The notes below the pieces were generated by a model. That model searched no databases and was not told where the DNA came from. It saw only the letters and a list, made by a program, of their open reading frames with translations. From Bradyrhizobium sp. SRL28 (GTDB lineage: Bacteria; Pseudomonadota; Alphaproteobacteria; Rhizobiales; Xanthobacteraceae): a stretch of DNA of 64,000 nucleotides. Position numbers and translations under genes: made by a program. Shown piece by piece: positions 27,450 through 35,865 of the stretch. Every line of letters starts with the position of its first letter. Within the stretch, counting starts at the first letter, position 1. The DNA lies in the NCBI RefSeq assembly GCF_018596315.1, contig NZ_JAHEAG010000019.1, forward strand, positions 87,168 through 151,167, written 5' to 3'.

Positions 27450-27935
27450 ATGACGATCCAAGTTGGCGACAAGCTGCCGGAAGCCAAGTTTCGCGTGATG
27501 ACGGCGGAAGGTCCGCAGGTCAAAACCACCGACGATATTTTCAAGGGCAAGAAGGTGGCGCTGTTCGCGGTGCCCGGCGCCTACACCGGCACCTGCCACA
27601 AGATGCATCTGCCGAGCATCTTCCTCAACGCCTATGCCATCAAGGACAAGGGCGTGAGCACCATCGCCATCGTCTCGGTCAACGACGCCTTCGTCATGAA
27701 CGCCTGGAAGCGCGACACCGACCAGCGCGACGAAGCGGTGTTCCTCGCCGACGGTAATGCCGACTTCACCAAGGCGATCGGCATGGAGCTCGACGCCTCC
27801 GGCAACGGCCTCGGCATCCGCTCCAAGCGCTATTCGATGCTGGTGGACGACGGCGTGGTCAAGAAGCTCAACCTCGAACCGGCTCCTGGCAAGGTCGAGG
27901 TTTCCGGCGGCGATACGCTGCTGGGGCAGCTGTAA
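27450..27935 (+). CDS. Peroxiredoxin (PRX5 type)
   Basis: A 161-residue thiol peroxidase with the active site VPGAYTGTCHKMHLPS, peroxidatic Cys49, and the PRX5 pattern through KDKGVSTIAIVSVND and ADFTKAIGMELD. It reduces hydrogen peroxide and alkyl hydroperoxides with glutathione/glutaredoxin or thioredoxin as donor. AGGGAG precedes the ATG at 27450, so I reject the longer frame starting at 27396. No separate resolving cysteine is obvious, which suggests a 1-Cys mechanism. Confidence 0.92.
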   Translation: MTIQVGDKLPEAKFRVMTAEGPQVKTTDDIFKGKKVALFAVPGAYTGTCHKMHLPSIFLNAYAIKDKGVSTIAIVSVNDAFVMNAWKRDTDQRDEAVFLADGNADFTKAIGMELDASGNGLGIRSKRYSMLVDDGVVKKLNLEPAPGKVEVSGGDTLLGQL

Positions 27936-27976
27936 GCGGAACGCGTCGTCGCGCAACGAAGTCGCCACAACAACGC

Positions 27977-28080
27977 TGTCGTCGCCCGGCTTGACCGGGC
28001 GATCCAGTACGCCGCGGCCCCTCCGTATTTCTCAACGCCTCTGGAATACTGGGTCACCCGCCTTCGCGGGTGACGACAGC
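27977..28080. repeat. Palindromic intergenic repeat (GTCGTC...GACGAC type)
   Basis: The arms GTCGTCGCCCGG...CCGGGCGATCCAGTA and AATACTGGGTCACCCGC...GGGTGACGAC form nested inverted repeats between the convergent peroxiredoxin and rnhA genes. It could serve as a bidirectional terminator. Confidence 0.7.
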
Positions 28081-28108
28081 CGTTGGTTGTCGCAGCAAAA
28101 TCCGCCGC

Positions 28109-28582
28109 CTACTTCCCGACCGTCTGCTTCAACCGCGCCACCGCCACGCCCTCACGCGCCAATTGATCGGCGCGCTCGTTTTCGGCGTGGCCGGCGTGGC
28201 CCTTGATCCAGTGCCAGCGCACCTGATGCGGCTTCAGCGCGGCATCGAGCCGCTGCCAAAGTTCGACATTCTTGACCGGCTTCTTGTCGGCGGTGCGCCA
28301 GCCGTTCCGCTTCCAGCCGTGAATCCAGGCGGTGATGCCCTGGCGCACATACTGGCTGTCGGTAGTGAGGTCGACCACACACGGCTTCTTCAGCGCTTCC
28401 AGCGCCGAGATCGCCGCCATCAGTTCCATGCGATTGTTGGTGGTGTGGGCCTCGCCGCCCTTCAGTTCTTTCTCTTTGTCACCGAATCTCAGGATGGCGC
28501 CCCAGCCGCCGGGGCCGGGATTGCCCGAGCAGGCACCGTCGGTGAAGACCGTCACGTGAGGGGGCTCGCTCAAGCGACGCAT
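28109..28582 (-). CDS. rnhA: Ribonuclease HI
   Basis: A 157-residue enzyme that cuts the RNA strand of RNA/DNA hybrids. The catalytic Asp lies in FTDGACSGNPGPGGWG, the Glu in NNRMELMAA, the second Asp in TTDSQYV, and the C-terminal active site in GHAGHAENERAD. The gene overlaps thrB by 13 bases, so translation is coupled. Length is normal for RNase HI. Confidence 0.96.
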   Translation of the reverse strand: MRRLSEPPHVTVFTDGACSGNPGPGGWGAILRFGDKEKELKGGEAHTTNNRMELMAAISALEALKKPCVVDLTTDSQYVRQGITAWIHGWKRNGWRTADKKPVKNVELWQRLDAALKPHQVRWHWIKGHAGHAENERADQLAREGVAVARLKQTVGK

Positions 28583-29550
28583 CCCGGCTGGGTCAGGCCA
28601 TAATCGCGCACGCTCGCGACGTTCTGGTGGAAGCGCAGCTTGCGGACATATTCGAGCGGGTCCTTTGGCTTCACCAGCGCGCCCGGCGGCACGTTGAGAA
28701 AATCGACCAGCCGCGTCAGCAGGAAACGCAGCGCAGCGCCGCGCGCCAGAAGCGGCAGCGCCTCCTGTTCGGCCTCAGACAATTGACGCTCGCGGCCATA
28801 GGCGTTGAGCAGCGCGCGGGCCTTGGTGACGTTGAAGGCATGATCCGCTTCGAAGCACCACGCGTTCAGGCAGATCGCGACGTCGTAGGCCAACATGTCG
28901 TTGCAGGAAAACGGGAAGTCGATCAGCCCCGACAATTTATCGCTGAGGAAGAACACGTTGTCGGGAAACAGATCGGCATGGATGACGCCGGGCGGCAGAT
29001 CTTTCGGCCAGTGCACTTCGAGGTGATCGAGCTCGCGCGCGATGAAGTCCTGCAAGCCGGGCGCGACGCTATCCGCACGCGGCGCGGCGAGATCGAACAA
29101 CGGCCGCCAGCCCTCGACCGACAGCGGATTTTTCCGGAACATCGGAAAATCCCGACCCGCCAGATGCATTTTCGCGAGCGCCTCGCCCACGCCGGCGCAG
29201 TGCGCGGCGTTGGGCCGCCGCGGCCACACGCCTTCGAGGAAGTTGATGATCGCCGCGGGACGCCCGGCCAGTTCGCTGTAGACCTCGCCCGCGCGATTCC
29301 GCGCCGGCTGCGGGCACCGCACGCCGCGCTCGGCCAGATGCGCCATCAGCGACAGGAAGTACGGCAGGTCGTCCACCGCCACGCGCTTTTCATAGAGCGT
29401 GAGGATGAACGCGCCCTTGCTCGTATGCACCAGGAAGTTGGAATTCTCGACGCCCTCGGCGATGCCCTTGTAGGAGAGCAACTCGCCGATGTCGTAGCCT
29501 TTCATGAACTCCGCGAGGTCTTCGGCGGCGACGTCGGTGTAAACCGCCAT
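28570..29550 (-). CDS. thrB: Homoserine kinase, ThrB1 (aminoglycoside phosphotransferase-like) type
   Basis: A 326-residue kinase of the APH fold, the type used by alphaproteobacteria instead of the GHMP enzyme. Motifs are YKGIAEGVENSNFLV near the N-terminus, GVIHADLFPDNVFF (catalytic loop) and GLIDFPFSCND (Mg-binding Asp). It phosphorylates homoserine in threonine synthesis. It lies 8 bases after ispH and overlaps rnhA, forming an ispH-thrB-rnhA operon. Confidence 0.93.
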   Translation of the reverse strand: MAVYTDVAAEDLAEFMKGYDIGELLSYKGIAEGVENSNFLVHTSKGAFILTLYEKRVAVDDLPYFLSLMAHLAERGVRCPQPARNRAGEVYSELAGRPAAIINFLEGVWPRRPNAAHCAGVGEALAKMHLAGRDFPMFRKNPLSVEGWRPLFDLAAPRADSVAPGLQDFIARELDHLEVHWPKDLPPGVIHADLFPDNVFFLSDKLSGLIDFPFSCNDMLAYDVAICLNAWCFEADHAFNVTKARALLNAYGRERQLSEAEQEALPLLARGAALRFLLTRLVDFLNVPPGALVKPKDPLEYVRKLRFHQNVASVRDYGLTQPGCVA

Positions 29551-29558
29551 GAGAAACC

Positions 29559-30521
29559 TCAGGCGGCGTCGGGTCGCAGCGAACGCGGCAGCGGGAAGAA
29601 CTCGTTCTCTTCCGCGGCCGAGACCGTCTCCACATGCAGCTCATAACGCTCGGCGAAGGCGCCCATGATTTCCTCGACGATCACTTCCGGCGCGGAGGCG
29701 CCGGCCGTGATGCCGAGGCTCTTGATGCCTTCAAAACGCGTCCAGTCGAGATCGCTCGCGCGCTGCGCCAGCACCGAGACCGGGCAGCCCTCGCGCTCGG
29801 CGACTTCACGCAGGCGCTGCGAGTTCGACGAGTTCGGCGCACCGACCACGATCAGCGCATCGACCACCGGCGCCACCTTCTTGACCGCAAGCTGGCGGTT
29901 GGTGGTGGCGTAGCAGATGTCTTCCTTGTGCGGCCCGTTGATGTTCGGGAAGCGCTCCTTGAGCAGCGCAACGATCTCGGCGGTGTCGTCTATCGACAGC
30001 GTCGTCTGGGTCACGAAAGCAAGGTTGTTCGGATCCTTTGGTGTGAACGTCTTGGCGTCTTCCGCGGTCTCGATCAGCGTCACCGCGCCGGCCGGCAACT
30101 GGCCGAGCGTGCCGACCACCTCGGGGTGGTGGGAATGCCCGATCAGGAGGATTTCACGGCCGCGCTTGAAGTGGATCGCCGCCTCGCGGTGCACTTTCGT
30201 CACCAGTGGGCAGGTCGCGTCCAGCGAGAAGAAATTGCGGGCGCGGGCGTCGGCCGGAACCGATTTGGGAACCCCATGGGCCGAGAACACCACCGGCGCG
30301 TTAGTATTGTCGGGGATTTCGGCGAGTTCCTCGACGAAGATCGCGCCCTTGGTCTTCAGGCTGTCGACCACGTAGCGGTTGTGCACGATCTCGTGACGGA
30401 CATAGACTGGGGCGCCATAGATGGCGAGCGCCCGTTCGACGGTATCGATGGCCCGCACCACCCCGGCGCAGAAGCCGCGGGGAGAACAAAGCACGATTCT
30501 GAGGTCTGGTTTCACTGGCAT
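29559..30521 (-). CDS. ispH: 4-hydroxy-3-methylbut-2-enyl diphosphate reductase IspH (LytB)
   Basis: A 320-residue iron-sulphur enzyme that makes IPP and DMAPP in the last step of the MEP pathway. The three cluster ligands are in PRGFCAG (Cys18), DATCPLV and DICYATTNRQ, and substrate-binding motifs SAHGVP, PNSSNSQRL and TAGASAPE are present. I use the ATG at 30521 (MPVKPDLRIV), because the extra 31 residues of the longer frame have no family counterpart. First gene of ispH-thrB-rnhA. Confidence 0.94.
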   Translation of the reverse strand: MPVKPDLRIVLCSPRGFCAGVVRAIDTVERALAIYGAPVYVRHEIVHNRYVVDSLKTKGAIFVEELAEIPDNTNAPVVFSAHGVPKSVPADARARNFFSLDATCPLVTKVHREAAIHFKRGREILLIGHSHHPEVVGTLGQLPAGAVTLIETAEDAKTFTPKDPNNLAFVTQTTLSIDDTAEIVALLKERFPNINGPHKEDICYATTNRQLAVKKVAPVVDALIVVGAPNSSNSQRLREVAEREGCPVSVLAQRASDLDWTRFEGIKSLGITAGASAPEVIVEEIMGAFAERYELHVETVSAAEENEFFPLPRSLRPDAA

Positions 30522-30740
30522 AAGGGCTATCTCGGAGACCGAATCACCCCTAGCCGGCGGGCTGGGAACGGCCAATTCGCATAAGGACTTGGGACTGCTT
30601 TCGGGCTCTGTCAAGGCACTTTAGCAGACCATTGCGCCAATACCCCGGGAAGGCGTATATAGCGCGCTAATTCCCGTCATCACCGATGACCATAGGCTTC
30701 GCCTCCAAAAGAGGTGGGCGAGGCACAAAGGAGATTTGCC

Positions 30741-31436
30741 ATGAGCAATGCACCGCTGATGCCAAAAGCGACTGCCGTGTGGCTGGTTGACAATACTGCG
30801 CTGACCTTCGACCAGGTGGCCGATTTCACCAAAATGCACCCCCTTGAGGTCCGCGCCATCGCCGACGGCGACGCCGCCCAAGGCATCAAGGGCATGGACC
30901 CGATTTCGACGGGCCAATTGACCCGCGACGAGATCGAAAAGGGCGAAAGAGACCCGAATTACCGCCTCAGGCTCGGCGAGAGCAAGGTTGTCCTGCCGCC
31001 GGCCGCCAAGAAGAAGGGCCCGCGCTACACCCCGGTGTCGCGCCGCCACGAGCGGCCGAGCGCGATCCTGTGGCTGGTCCGCAACCACCCCGAGCTGAAG
31101 GACGCGCAGATCATGCGCCTGGTCGGCACCACCAAGACGACCATTGCGAGCGTCCGCGACCGCACCCACTGGAATGCCTCGACGCTGACCCCGATGGACC
31201 CGGTGACACTCGGCCTCTGCTCGCAGATCGAGCTCGATTTCGAGGTGCAGCGTGCGGCCAAGGAAAAGCCCGTGCCCGCAGCCTATGGCGGCGCGACGCT
31301 GCTGCCGGCCTCGGAGACCACCAAGAAGGAGCCGGAATTCGAGCCGAGCGAGAAGACCGAAGACGACCTCAACGTCGACGCCGTGTTCGCCAAGCTGAAG
31401 ACGATCGGCGGCAAGAAGCAGGACGACGAGGAGTAA
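30741..31436 (+). CDS. trcR: Cell cycle transcriptional regulator TrcR (DUF1013)
   Basis: A 231-residue protein matching the conserved alphaproteobacterial DUF1013/TrcR family: MPKATAVWLVDNTALTFDQVADF, MHPLEVRAIADGD, a helix-turn-helix-like QIMRLVGTTKTTIASVRDRTHW and an acidic/Lys-rich tail. Family members are reported as regulators linked to the cell cycle. AAAGGAG precedes the ATG at 30741. It stands alone and ends in a strong terminator. Confidence 0.9.
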   Translation: MSNAPLMPKATAVWLVDNTALTFDQVADFTKMHPLEVRAIADGDAAQGIKGMDPISTGQLTRDEIEKGERDPNYRLRLGESKVVLPPAAKKKGPRYTPVSRRHERPSAILWLVRNHPELKDAQIMRLVGTTKTTIASVRDRTHWNASTLTPMDPVTLGLCSQIELDFEVQRAAKEKPVPAAYGGATLLPASETTKKEPEFEPSEKTEDDLNVDAVFAKLKTIGGKKQDDEE

Positions 31437-31460
31437 GGTTATCGGCTACGGCTGATGTTG

Positions 31461-31490
31461 AACGCGGTGGGGCAACCTGCCGCGTTTTTT
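31461..31490 (+). terminator. Intrinsic terminator of trcR
   Basis: The arms AACGCGG and CCGCGTT close a loop of about 12 bases and are followed by six Ts, 25 bases after the trcR stop. Confidence 0.8.
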
Positions 31491-31525
31491 GTTTCAGCGG
31501 ATCCTGCATCCCGACCCATATGCAA

Positions 31526-34006
31526 TCACCACCCAGCCGGGCTGGCTGGATTGCCGGAAGTCGATCCCTGGTAGAGCCGTGTAACGTGCTGTAGAAGTTC
31601 ATCCGCCGAAAACGGCTTGATCAGGACAGAAATGCCCTGTCCAGCAATCGAGTCCACAATTTCCGAGCGAATGTCACCAGTCATGACAATGGCCGGGACG
31701 TTCCAGGCTAGTGCCGCACGCAGCGCATTGACCGTGTCAACGCCGTTTGCCGATCCGCGAAGATTGTAATCACACAACAGCAAGTCGGGCCGAATTTCCT
31801 GCCGGCTGACTCGAGCTAGCGCGTCATCCGCCGTTGCGACCACGACTGCCTCTACGCCTCTCATTTTCAGCATGCGGCTTAGCGAGGCGCGGACGGTCGC
31901 CTCGTCTTCAACCGCAAGAATAACGCCGGGGAAGTCGCCCCTCTCATATGTCGGCGCCTGCGGTCTTTCAGCGGCATCACCGTTTGAATCTCCGCGCGGA
32001 ACCTCAATCGAAAGCACGGTGCCCTTGCCCGGTGTGGAGCGCACACCGATTCTGTGGTCCAGCACCTCCCCTATCCGTCTGACGATAGCCAGACCTAATC
32101 CGAAGCCACCGCGCTCCGCGCCGTCGGAGCCCTGGTAGTACTCCTGAAATATTTGAGGCAGCTGATCCTGCGAAATACCGATGCCGCTATCCCAGACTTC
32201 GATCCGAACTTTATCGCCCGCGCGCCGGCAGCCCAGCAGGATTTTCCCACGATCTGTATATCGTACCGCGTTCGACAGCAGATTGCGCAACATTGCTTCG
32301 AGCATTCTCTTGTCGCTACGGACCAGCAGTCCCGAACGGACAAGGCGCCACCGCAATCCCTTGTCAGCAACGGAATCGGCAAAATCGGCTCTCAGGGAAT
32401 CAAATACTTCATTGATCGCGAAATCGCTCTTCGACGGATGGAGGCTCCCGGCCTCCAGGCGATTGACGTCGAGCAGGCTCGACAGAATGCTGGACATCGT
32501 GTCGAGAGACTTCGCAATTCCGCTGACCAGGCGGCGTCCCTCACCATCCGGGAGGTGTGGCTCAAGGGTCGCCTGCAAGAACCTGAGGGTTTGCAAGGGC
32601 TGTCGCAGGTCATGGCTGGCGGCTGAAAGAAAGCTGGATTTTGCCCGATCGGCCAATTCCGCCGACCTCCAAGCTCGGGAAACCTCTTCTTCAAATCGTT
32701 TTCGCTCCGTGACGTCGGTCGTCAACCCGTTGATGCGCGTGGGCTTTCCCTTTGAGTCAAAGTGCGTAACTGCAGCTTGCTCCAGCCACACTTCGCTGCG
32801 GCCATCCGGCCGCAAAAATCGGAACGTCATCGAATGTGGGTGCTCGTCCGAACCGGCGGTGCTTGAGCGGGCTCTGATCGACGGGCGATCGTCAGGGTGG
32901 ATTTGTCTTATCCACTCCTCGCTGCTGAGAGATTCTCTCGGCCCGAGACCGAGGATTTCCGCCGCATTCTGGCTCAGCCGTACCCGCTCGGCGCGAAGGT
33001 CCCAATCAAACGTTATCACAGCGCCAGCCCGAAGCGCTTCTTCCAGCCGCTGCTCTCTTTCGAGGATCGCGAGTTCGTGTGTCCGCCGCTCACTGAACAG
33101 AGCCGCCAGAACGAGTGCACCGAACGAAGTGGCCAGAATGGTCGCTTGAGCAGACAAGACTCGCTCATCGAGCGGCAAACGCGCATCGCCGAAAAGGCCA
33201 ACGCCAAGTATCGTTGTCCACACAATCGTGATCGCGCACATGAACGTGGCGACAGCCGTAAAGGCGGGGCGAACACGGGCAGCGATCCACACGAACAGCG
33301 GACAGAACGAGGCAATCGCCAGTTCGAGTATCCATGGCTCATTCGGCAGAAAGACCAGGAGCAAGCACAGTGTACCCACGATCGCAAGCGCGAAGGTCCC
33401 CTCCGCAATTTCGCGCGGTGGCGGAGCGTCGCGCAAGAATGAAGCGAGCCCGATCACAAGCGGCGCGACTGTAATGGTGCCGAGCGCTTCGGAAGCGACC
33501 CAGTGACGCCATATCGTCACAGCGGATGAGGCTGAGGAGTGAAAGAACACAAACCCAAGCGTGCCTACGATACCGCTAACAAAAGCTGCAGCTATCGTGG
33601 CGCCGAACAATCCAAAGACACGACGCAGCTCATTGAGCTCAAATGCTACGCCAAAGAATCGCTGGATGAGCCCTGCGACAATGAGGGGGCCACAAGCATT
33701 GGCCACAGCAAAAAATGTAGTGCTGGCAAGATTGCGATCGCCGAGCAGATTGGCCGCGAAAGTGGCAGCGACCACGCCGATGACAACCGGCCACCGCACG
33801 GTCGAACCGAACGCCACCACGAAACCGGAAGCTACACCCGCTGCCGGCCAGAACACCGCGACGCCATCCGCCTTGTCGAGCAAAGCGAGGCTAAGACGCG
33901 CTGCGAGAAAAAAAGCGATTCCGACAGCGATCGTAATGGCCCACGGCGGCCACCGAATCGAGGAGCGTGTCGGGGAGGCTTCAGTTGCGGCCACCTCCAG
34001 ACTCAT
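31526..34006 (-). CDS. MASE1-domain hybrid sensor histidine kinase/response regulator
   Basis: An 826-residue membrane sensor. Residues 20-305 hold about eight hydrophobic helices with MASE1 features (FWPAAGVASGFV, WRHWVASEALGTITVAPLVIG). A PAS domain follows (about 325-437, ending DVTERKRFEE), then HisKA with His465 in SAASHDLRQPLQ, HATPase (NLLSNAVRYTDRGK, DSGIGIS, GFGLGLAIVRR), and a receiver with phospho-Asp746 in LLCDYNLRGS. The ligand is unknown. The gene is visibly less GC-rich than its neighbours, which suggests horizontal acquisition. It is convergent with trcR. Confidence 0.9.
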   Translation of the reverse strand: MSLEVAATEASPTRSSIRWPPWAITIAVGIAFFLAARLSLALLDKADGVAVFWPAAGVASGFVVAFGSTVRWPVVIGVVAATFAANLLGDRNLASTTFFAVANACGPLIVAGLIQRFFGVAFELNELRRVFGLFGATIAAAFVSGIVGTLGFVFFHSSASSAVTIWRHWVASEALGTITVAPLVIGLASFLRDAPPPREIAEGTFALAIVGTLCLLLVFLPNEPWILELAIASFCPLFVWIAARVRPAFTAVATFMCAITIVWTTILGVGLFGDARLPLDERVLSAQATILATSFGALVLAALFSERRTHELAILEREQRLEEALRAGAVITFDWDLRAERVRLSQNAAEILGLGPRESLSSEEWIRQIHPDDRPSIRARSSTAGSDEHPHSMTFRFLRPDGRSEVWLEQAAVTHFDSKGKPTRINGLTTDVTERKRFEEEVSRAWRSAELADRAKSSFLSAASHDLRQPLQTLRFLQATLEPHLPDGEGRRLVSGIAKSLDTMSSILSSLLDVNRLEAGSLHPSKSDFAINEVFDSLRADFADSVADKGLRWRLVRSGLLVRSDKRMLEAMLRNLLSNAVRYTDRGKILLGCRRAGDKVRIEVWDSGIGISQDQLPQIFQEYYQGSDGAERGGFGLGLAIVRRIGEVLDHRIGVRSTPGKGTVLSIEVPRGDSNGDAAERPQAPTYERGDFPGVILAVEDEATVRASLSRMLKMRGVEAVVVATADDALARVSRQEIRPDLLLCDYNLRGSANGVDTVNALRAALAWNVPAIVMTGDIRSEIVDSIAGQGISVLIKPFSADELLQHVTRLYQGSTSGNPASPAGW

Positions 34007-34186
34007 GGTGCACCCGCTGAGTACGCTATTCAGTTAAACTGCCGGAGCCTTGCTGGTCTATTTTGTATGAAATTGCTCGTCCGCATCAGTATTTAATGTC
34101 TGAGGTTGCCTGACAAGCGAAACCCGACCTTTCGTGCGGTGCGCCGCAGCACGTCTGGGATACTGATAAGCTTGACCTGTTCGCGC

Positions 34187-34393
34187 CTACCCGAGCTCGA
34201 TCTCGTCGTCGATCTCATGCGAGAGGCTGACGCCGCCGATCGTCAGAACCATCCTTGCCGGCAGCTTCTCATGGCCCTTGAGCTTGCCCGCCTCGATGGC
34301 GTCGCGCACGGCTTTTTCGATTTCGCGCTGCGAGGTGATGCCGACCTTCTTGAGGAATCTACGCAGGCTGGCGTTGAACACGTCTTCGTTCAT
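34187..34393 (-). CDS. DUF6494-like small protein
   Basis: A 68-residue protein reading MNEDVFNASLRRFLKKVG, then TSQREIEKAVRDAI, and ending in an acidic tail (EIDDEIELG). I recognise the N-terminus as that of the small uncharacterised DUF6494 family common in proteobacteria. GGAGG lies upstream of the ATG. It follows a small lipoprotein gene by 13 bases on the same strand. Confidence 0.75.
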   Translation of the reverse strand: MNEDVFNASLRRFLKKVGITSQREIEKAVRDAIEAGKLKGHEKLPARMVLTIGGVSLSHEIDDEIELG

Positions 34394-34406
34394 GAGGGCC
34401 TCCTGG

Positions 34407-34676
34407 TTAGGGCCTGACCGGATTGTTCAGCATCTGCTCGGCCATATTGCGTTGGGCACGGTCGGCGCGGGCGTTGGCATTGCCACGCTGCACGTCGCGG
34501 TTCTTGCGGCAGTTGACGTAATCGTTTGAACCCACGGCGACATTGTTGGAGCGGCAGAATGCGTCGTCGTCGGCGCTGGTGTCGACCATGGTCGGCTGGC
34601 CGCGTTCGAGGCAACCGGCGAGCAATGGGGCTGCCAGCAGGAGCGCGATGAAGTGCTTTGCGGGTCCAAATTTCAT
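34407..34676 (-). CDS. Small putative lipoprotein
   Basis: An 89-residue protein with a lipoprotein signal peptide (about 1-21) ending in the lipobox LLAGC, so Cys22 is the likely lipid-modified residue. The mature part is polar (TSADDDAFCRSNN, SNDYVNCRKNRDVQ) with two further cysteines and a conserved-looking NDYVNCR motif, and ends in an Arg/Asn-rich segment. Function unknown. It is co-oriented with the DUF6494-like gene. Confidence 0.75.
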   Translation of the reverse strand: MKFGPAKHFIALLLAAPLLAGCLERGQPTMVDTSADDDAFCRSNNVAVGSNDYVNCRKNRDVQRGNANARADRAQRNMAEQMLNNPVRP

Positions 34677-35014
34677 TGGAGGCCTTCCGTTTTTTCCATC
34701 TCGTCATTGCCGGGCGCCTGTCCCCGACCTGATCGGGGATGACCCCGCAATCCATCGAAAAGATGGCAGCCTGCTTTGAAGCCGATGGCTGCCCGGGTCA
34801 AGCCCGCGGCTGCCCGGTTTCATGTTTGTAGGCGTATGACGTTGATTCTTCTGTGTTCCACAGCGATCCGAAGAGCCAACCGGGCAGCGGCCAGTGCCGG
34901 CTGTCGAAGGGCCAGCGCTGCTAAACCCCAACAAACGGACGGCCTGTTGAATTAGAGCGGTACCGCTGAATACCCGCCTGACGCTCCACGTAGTGGGGCG
35001 TTTTTGTTTCCGGT
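34677..35014. other. Non-coding stretch with palindromic repeat and an orphan terminator
   Basis: Bases 34701-34822 hold a palindromic repeat (TCATTGCCGGGCGCCTG, CCCCGACCTGATCGGGG, GGGTCAAGCCCG). Bases 34823-34980 have no supported gene. A 12-base palindrome AGCGGTACCGCT lies at 34956-34967 and a terminator at 34981-35006. The + strand could express a small RNA of about 150-180 bases, described in the findings. Confidence 0.45.
34981..35006 (+). terminator. Intrinsic terminator with no annotated upstream gene
   Basis: ACGCTCCAC and GTGGGGCGT pair (nine pairs, one G-T) around GTA and are followed by TTTTTG. No + strand gene precedes it, and the U-run is on the wrong side to serve the minus-strand neighbours. 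Confidence 0.7.
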
Positions 35015-35710
35015 TCAATCGATATAGGTGACGGTATCAGCCACGCTCGCCCGCGAGGTGCGATAGCTGTTCACCTTGTGGGTGTGGTCGGCATAGCCGA
35101 ACGAGATACCGCAAACCACCTTGCGATCGTCGGCCAGCTTGAAGTGGCGGCGGATCAGCCCGGAATGGCGCGCCAATGCGGCTTGCGGAATGGTACCAAG
35201 GCCGAGCGCCTGCGCCGCCAGCATGAAGTTGGAGACATAGGCGCCGCAATCGACCGCGCCATAAATGCCGAGCGGCTCGTCGGTGTGGATAACAGCGACA
35301 TGTGGCGCACCGAAGAAGTTGTAGTTCTCCAGCGCCTGTTTGGCGTAGGCCATCTTGTCGCCTCTGACGATGCCGAGCGTGTTGTAGAGCTGAAAGCCGC
35401 TCTCGCGACGGCGTTCGAGATAGACGCCGAGATACTCGCGCGGCGGCGTGAAATCATGGTCGTCCTTGGCGCCGGACGCGGCCTCGGCATAGATCGCCTT
35501 GCGAAATTCTTCCTTGGCTTCGCCGCTGGCGATCAGCACCTGCCATGGCTGGCTGTTGCACCATGACGCCGTGCGTTGCGCGACGTTGAGAATGTGCTCG
35601 ATTGTCCCGCGCGGCACCTCCTGCGGCAGGAAGGCGCGAACAGAATAGCGCTCGTTCAACAGCTCCTCGAGCACGCCGATACGATCTTCTTGATCCACGG
35701 TAGCGTCCAT
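35015..35710 (-). CDS. Nitroreductase family protein
   Basis: A 231-residue FMN oxidoreductase with the nitroreductase N-terminus RYSVRAFLPQEVP, TASWCNSQPWQVLIA (FMN binding), GAYVSNFMLAAQALGLGTIPQ and a C-terminal GISFGYADHTHKVN. Relatives reduce nitroaromatics, quinones or flavins. I chose the ATG at 35710, because the upstream extension translates a palindromic repeat. It is downstream of the acyl-CoA dehydrogenase genes but separated from them by that repeat. Confidence 0.85.
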   Translation of the reverse strand: MDATVDQEDRIGVLEELLNERYSVRAFLPQEVPRGTIEHILNVAQRTASWCNSQPWQVLIASGEAKEEFRKAIYAEAASGAKDDHDFTPPREYLGVYLERRRESGFQLYNTLGIVRGDKMAYAKQALENYNFFGAPHVAVIHTDEPLGIYGAVDCGAYVSNFMLAAQALGLGTIPQAALARHSGLIRRHFKLADDRKVVCGISFGYADHTHKVNSYRTSRASVADTVTYID

Positions 35711-35725
35711 AGCACAGCTCACTTT

Positions 35726-35862
35726 CGTGCCCCGGACGCAGCGCAGCACGAAGTGGTGCGCTGCTGAGCCGGGGCCTAGTTGGAGGTCCCGGCTCTGCGG
35801 CGCAGCGCACCGGACGATGCTTCGCATCGCCGGGGCACGTTGCACCGCGTCCGGGACACGAG
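35726..35862. repeat. Palindromic intergenic repeat
   Basis: GTGCCCCGGACGCAGCGCAG and GCGTCCGGGACACGAG are the outer inverted arms, with an inner pair (AGCCGGGGC / GCCGGGGCAC). It separates the nitroreductase and acyl-CoA dehydrogenase genes. Confidence 0.65.
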
Positions 35863-35865
35863 AGA

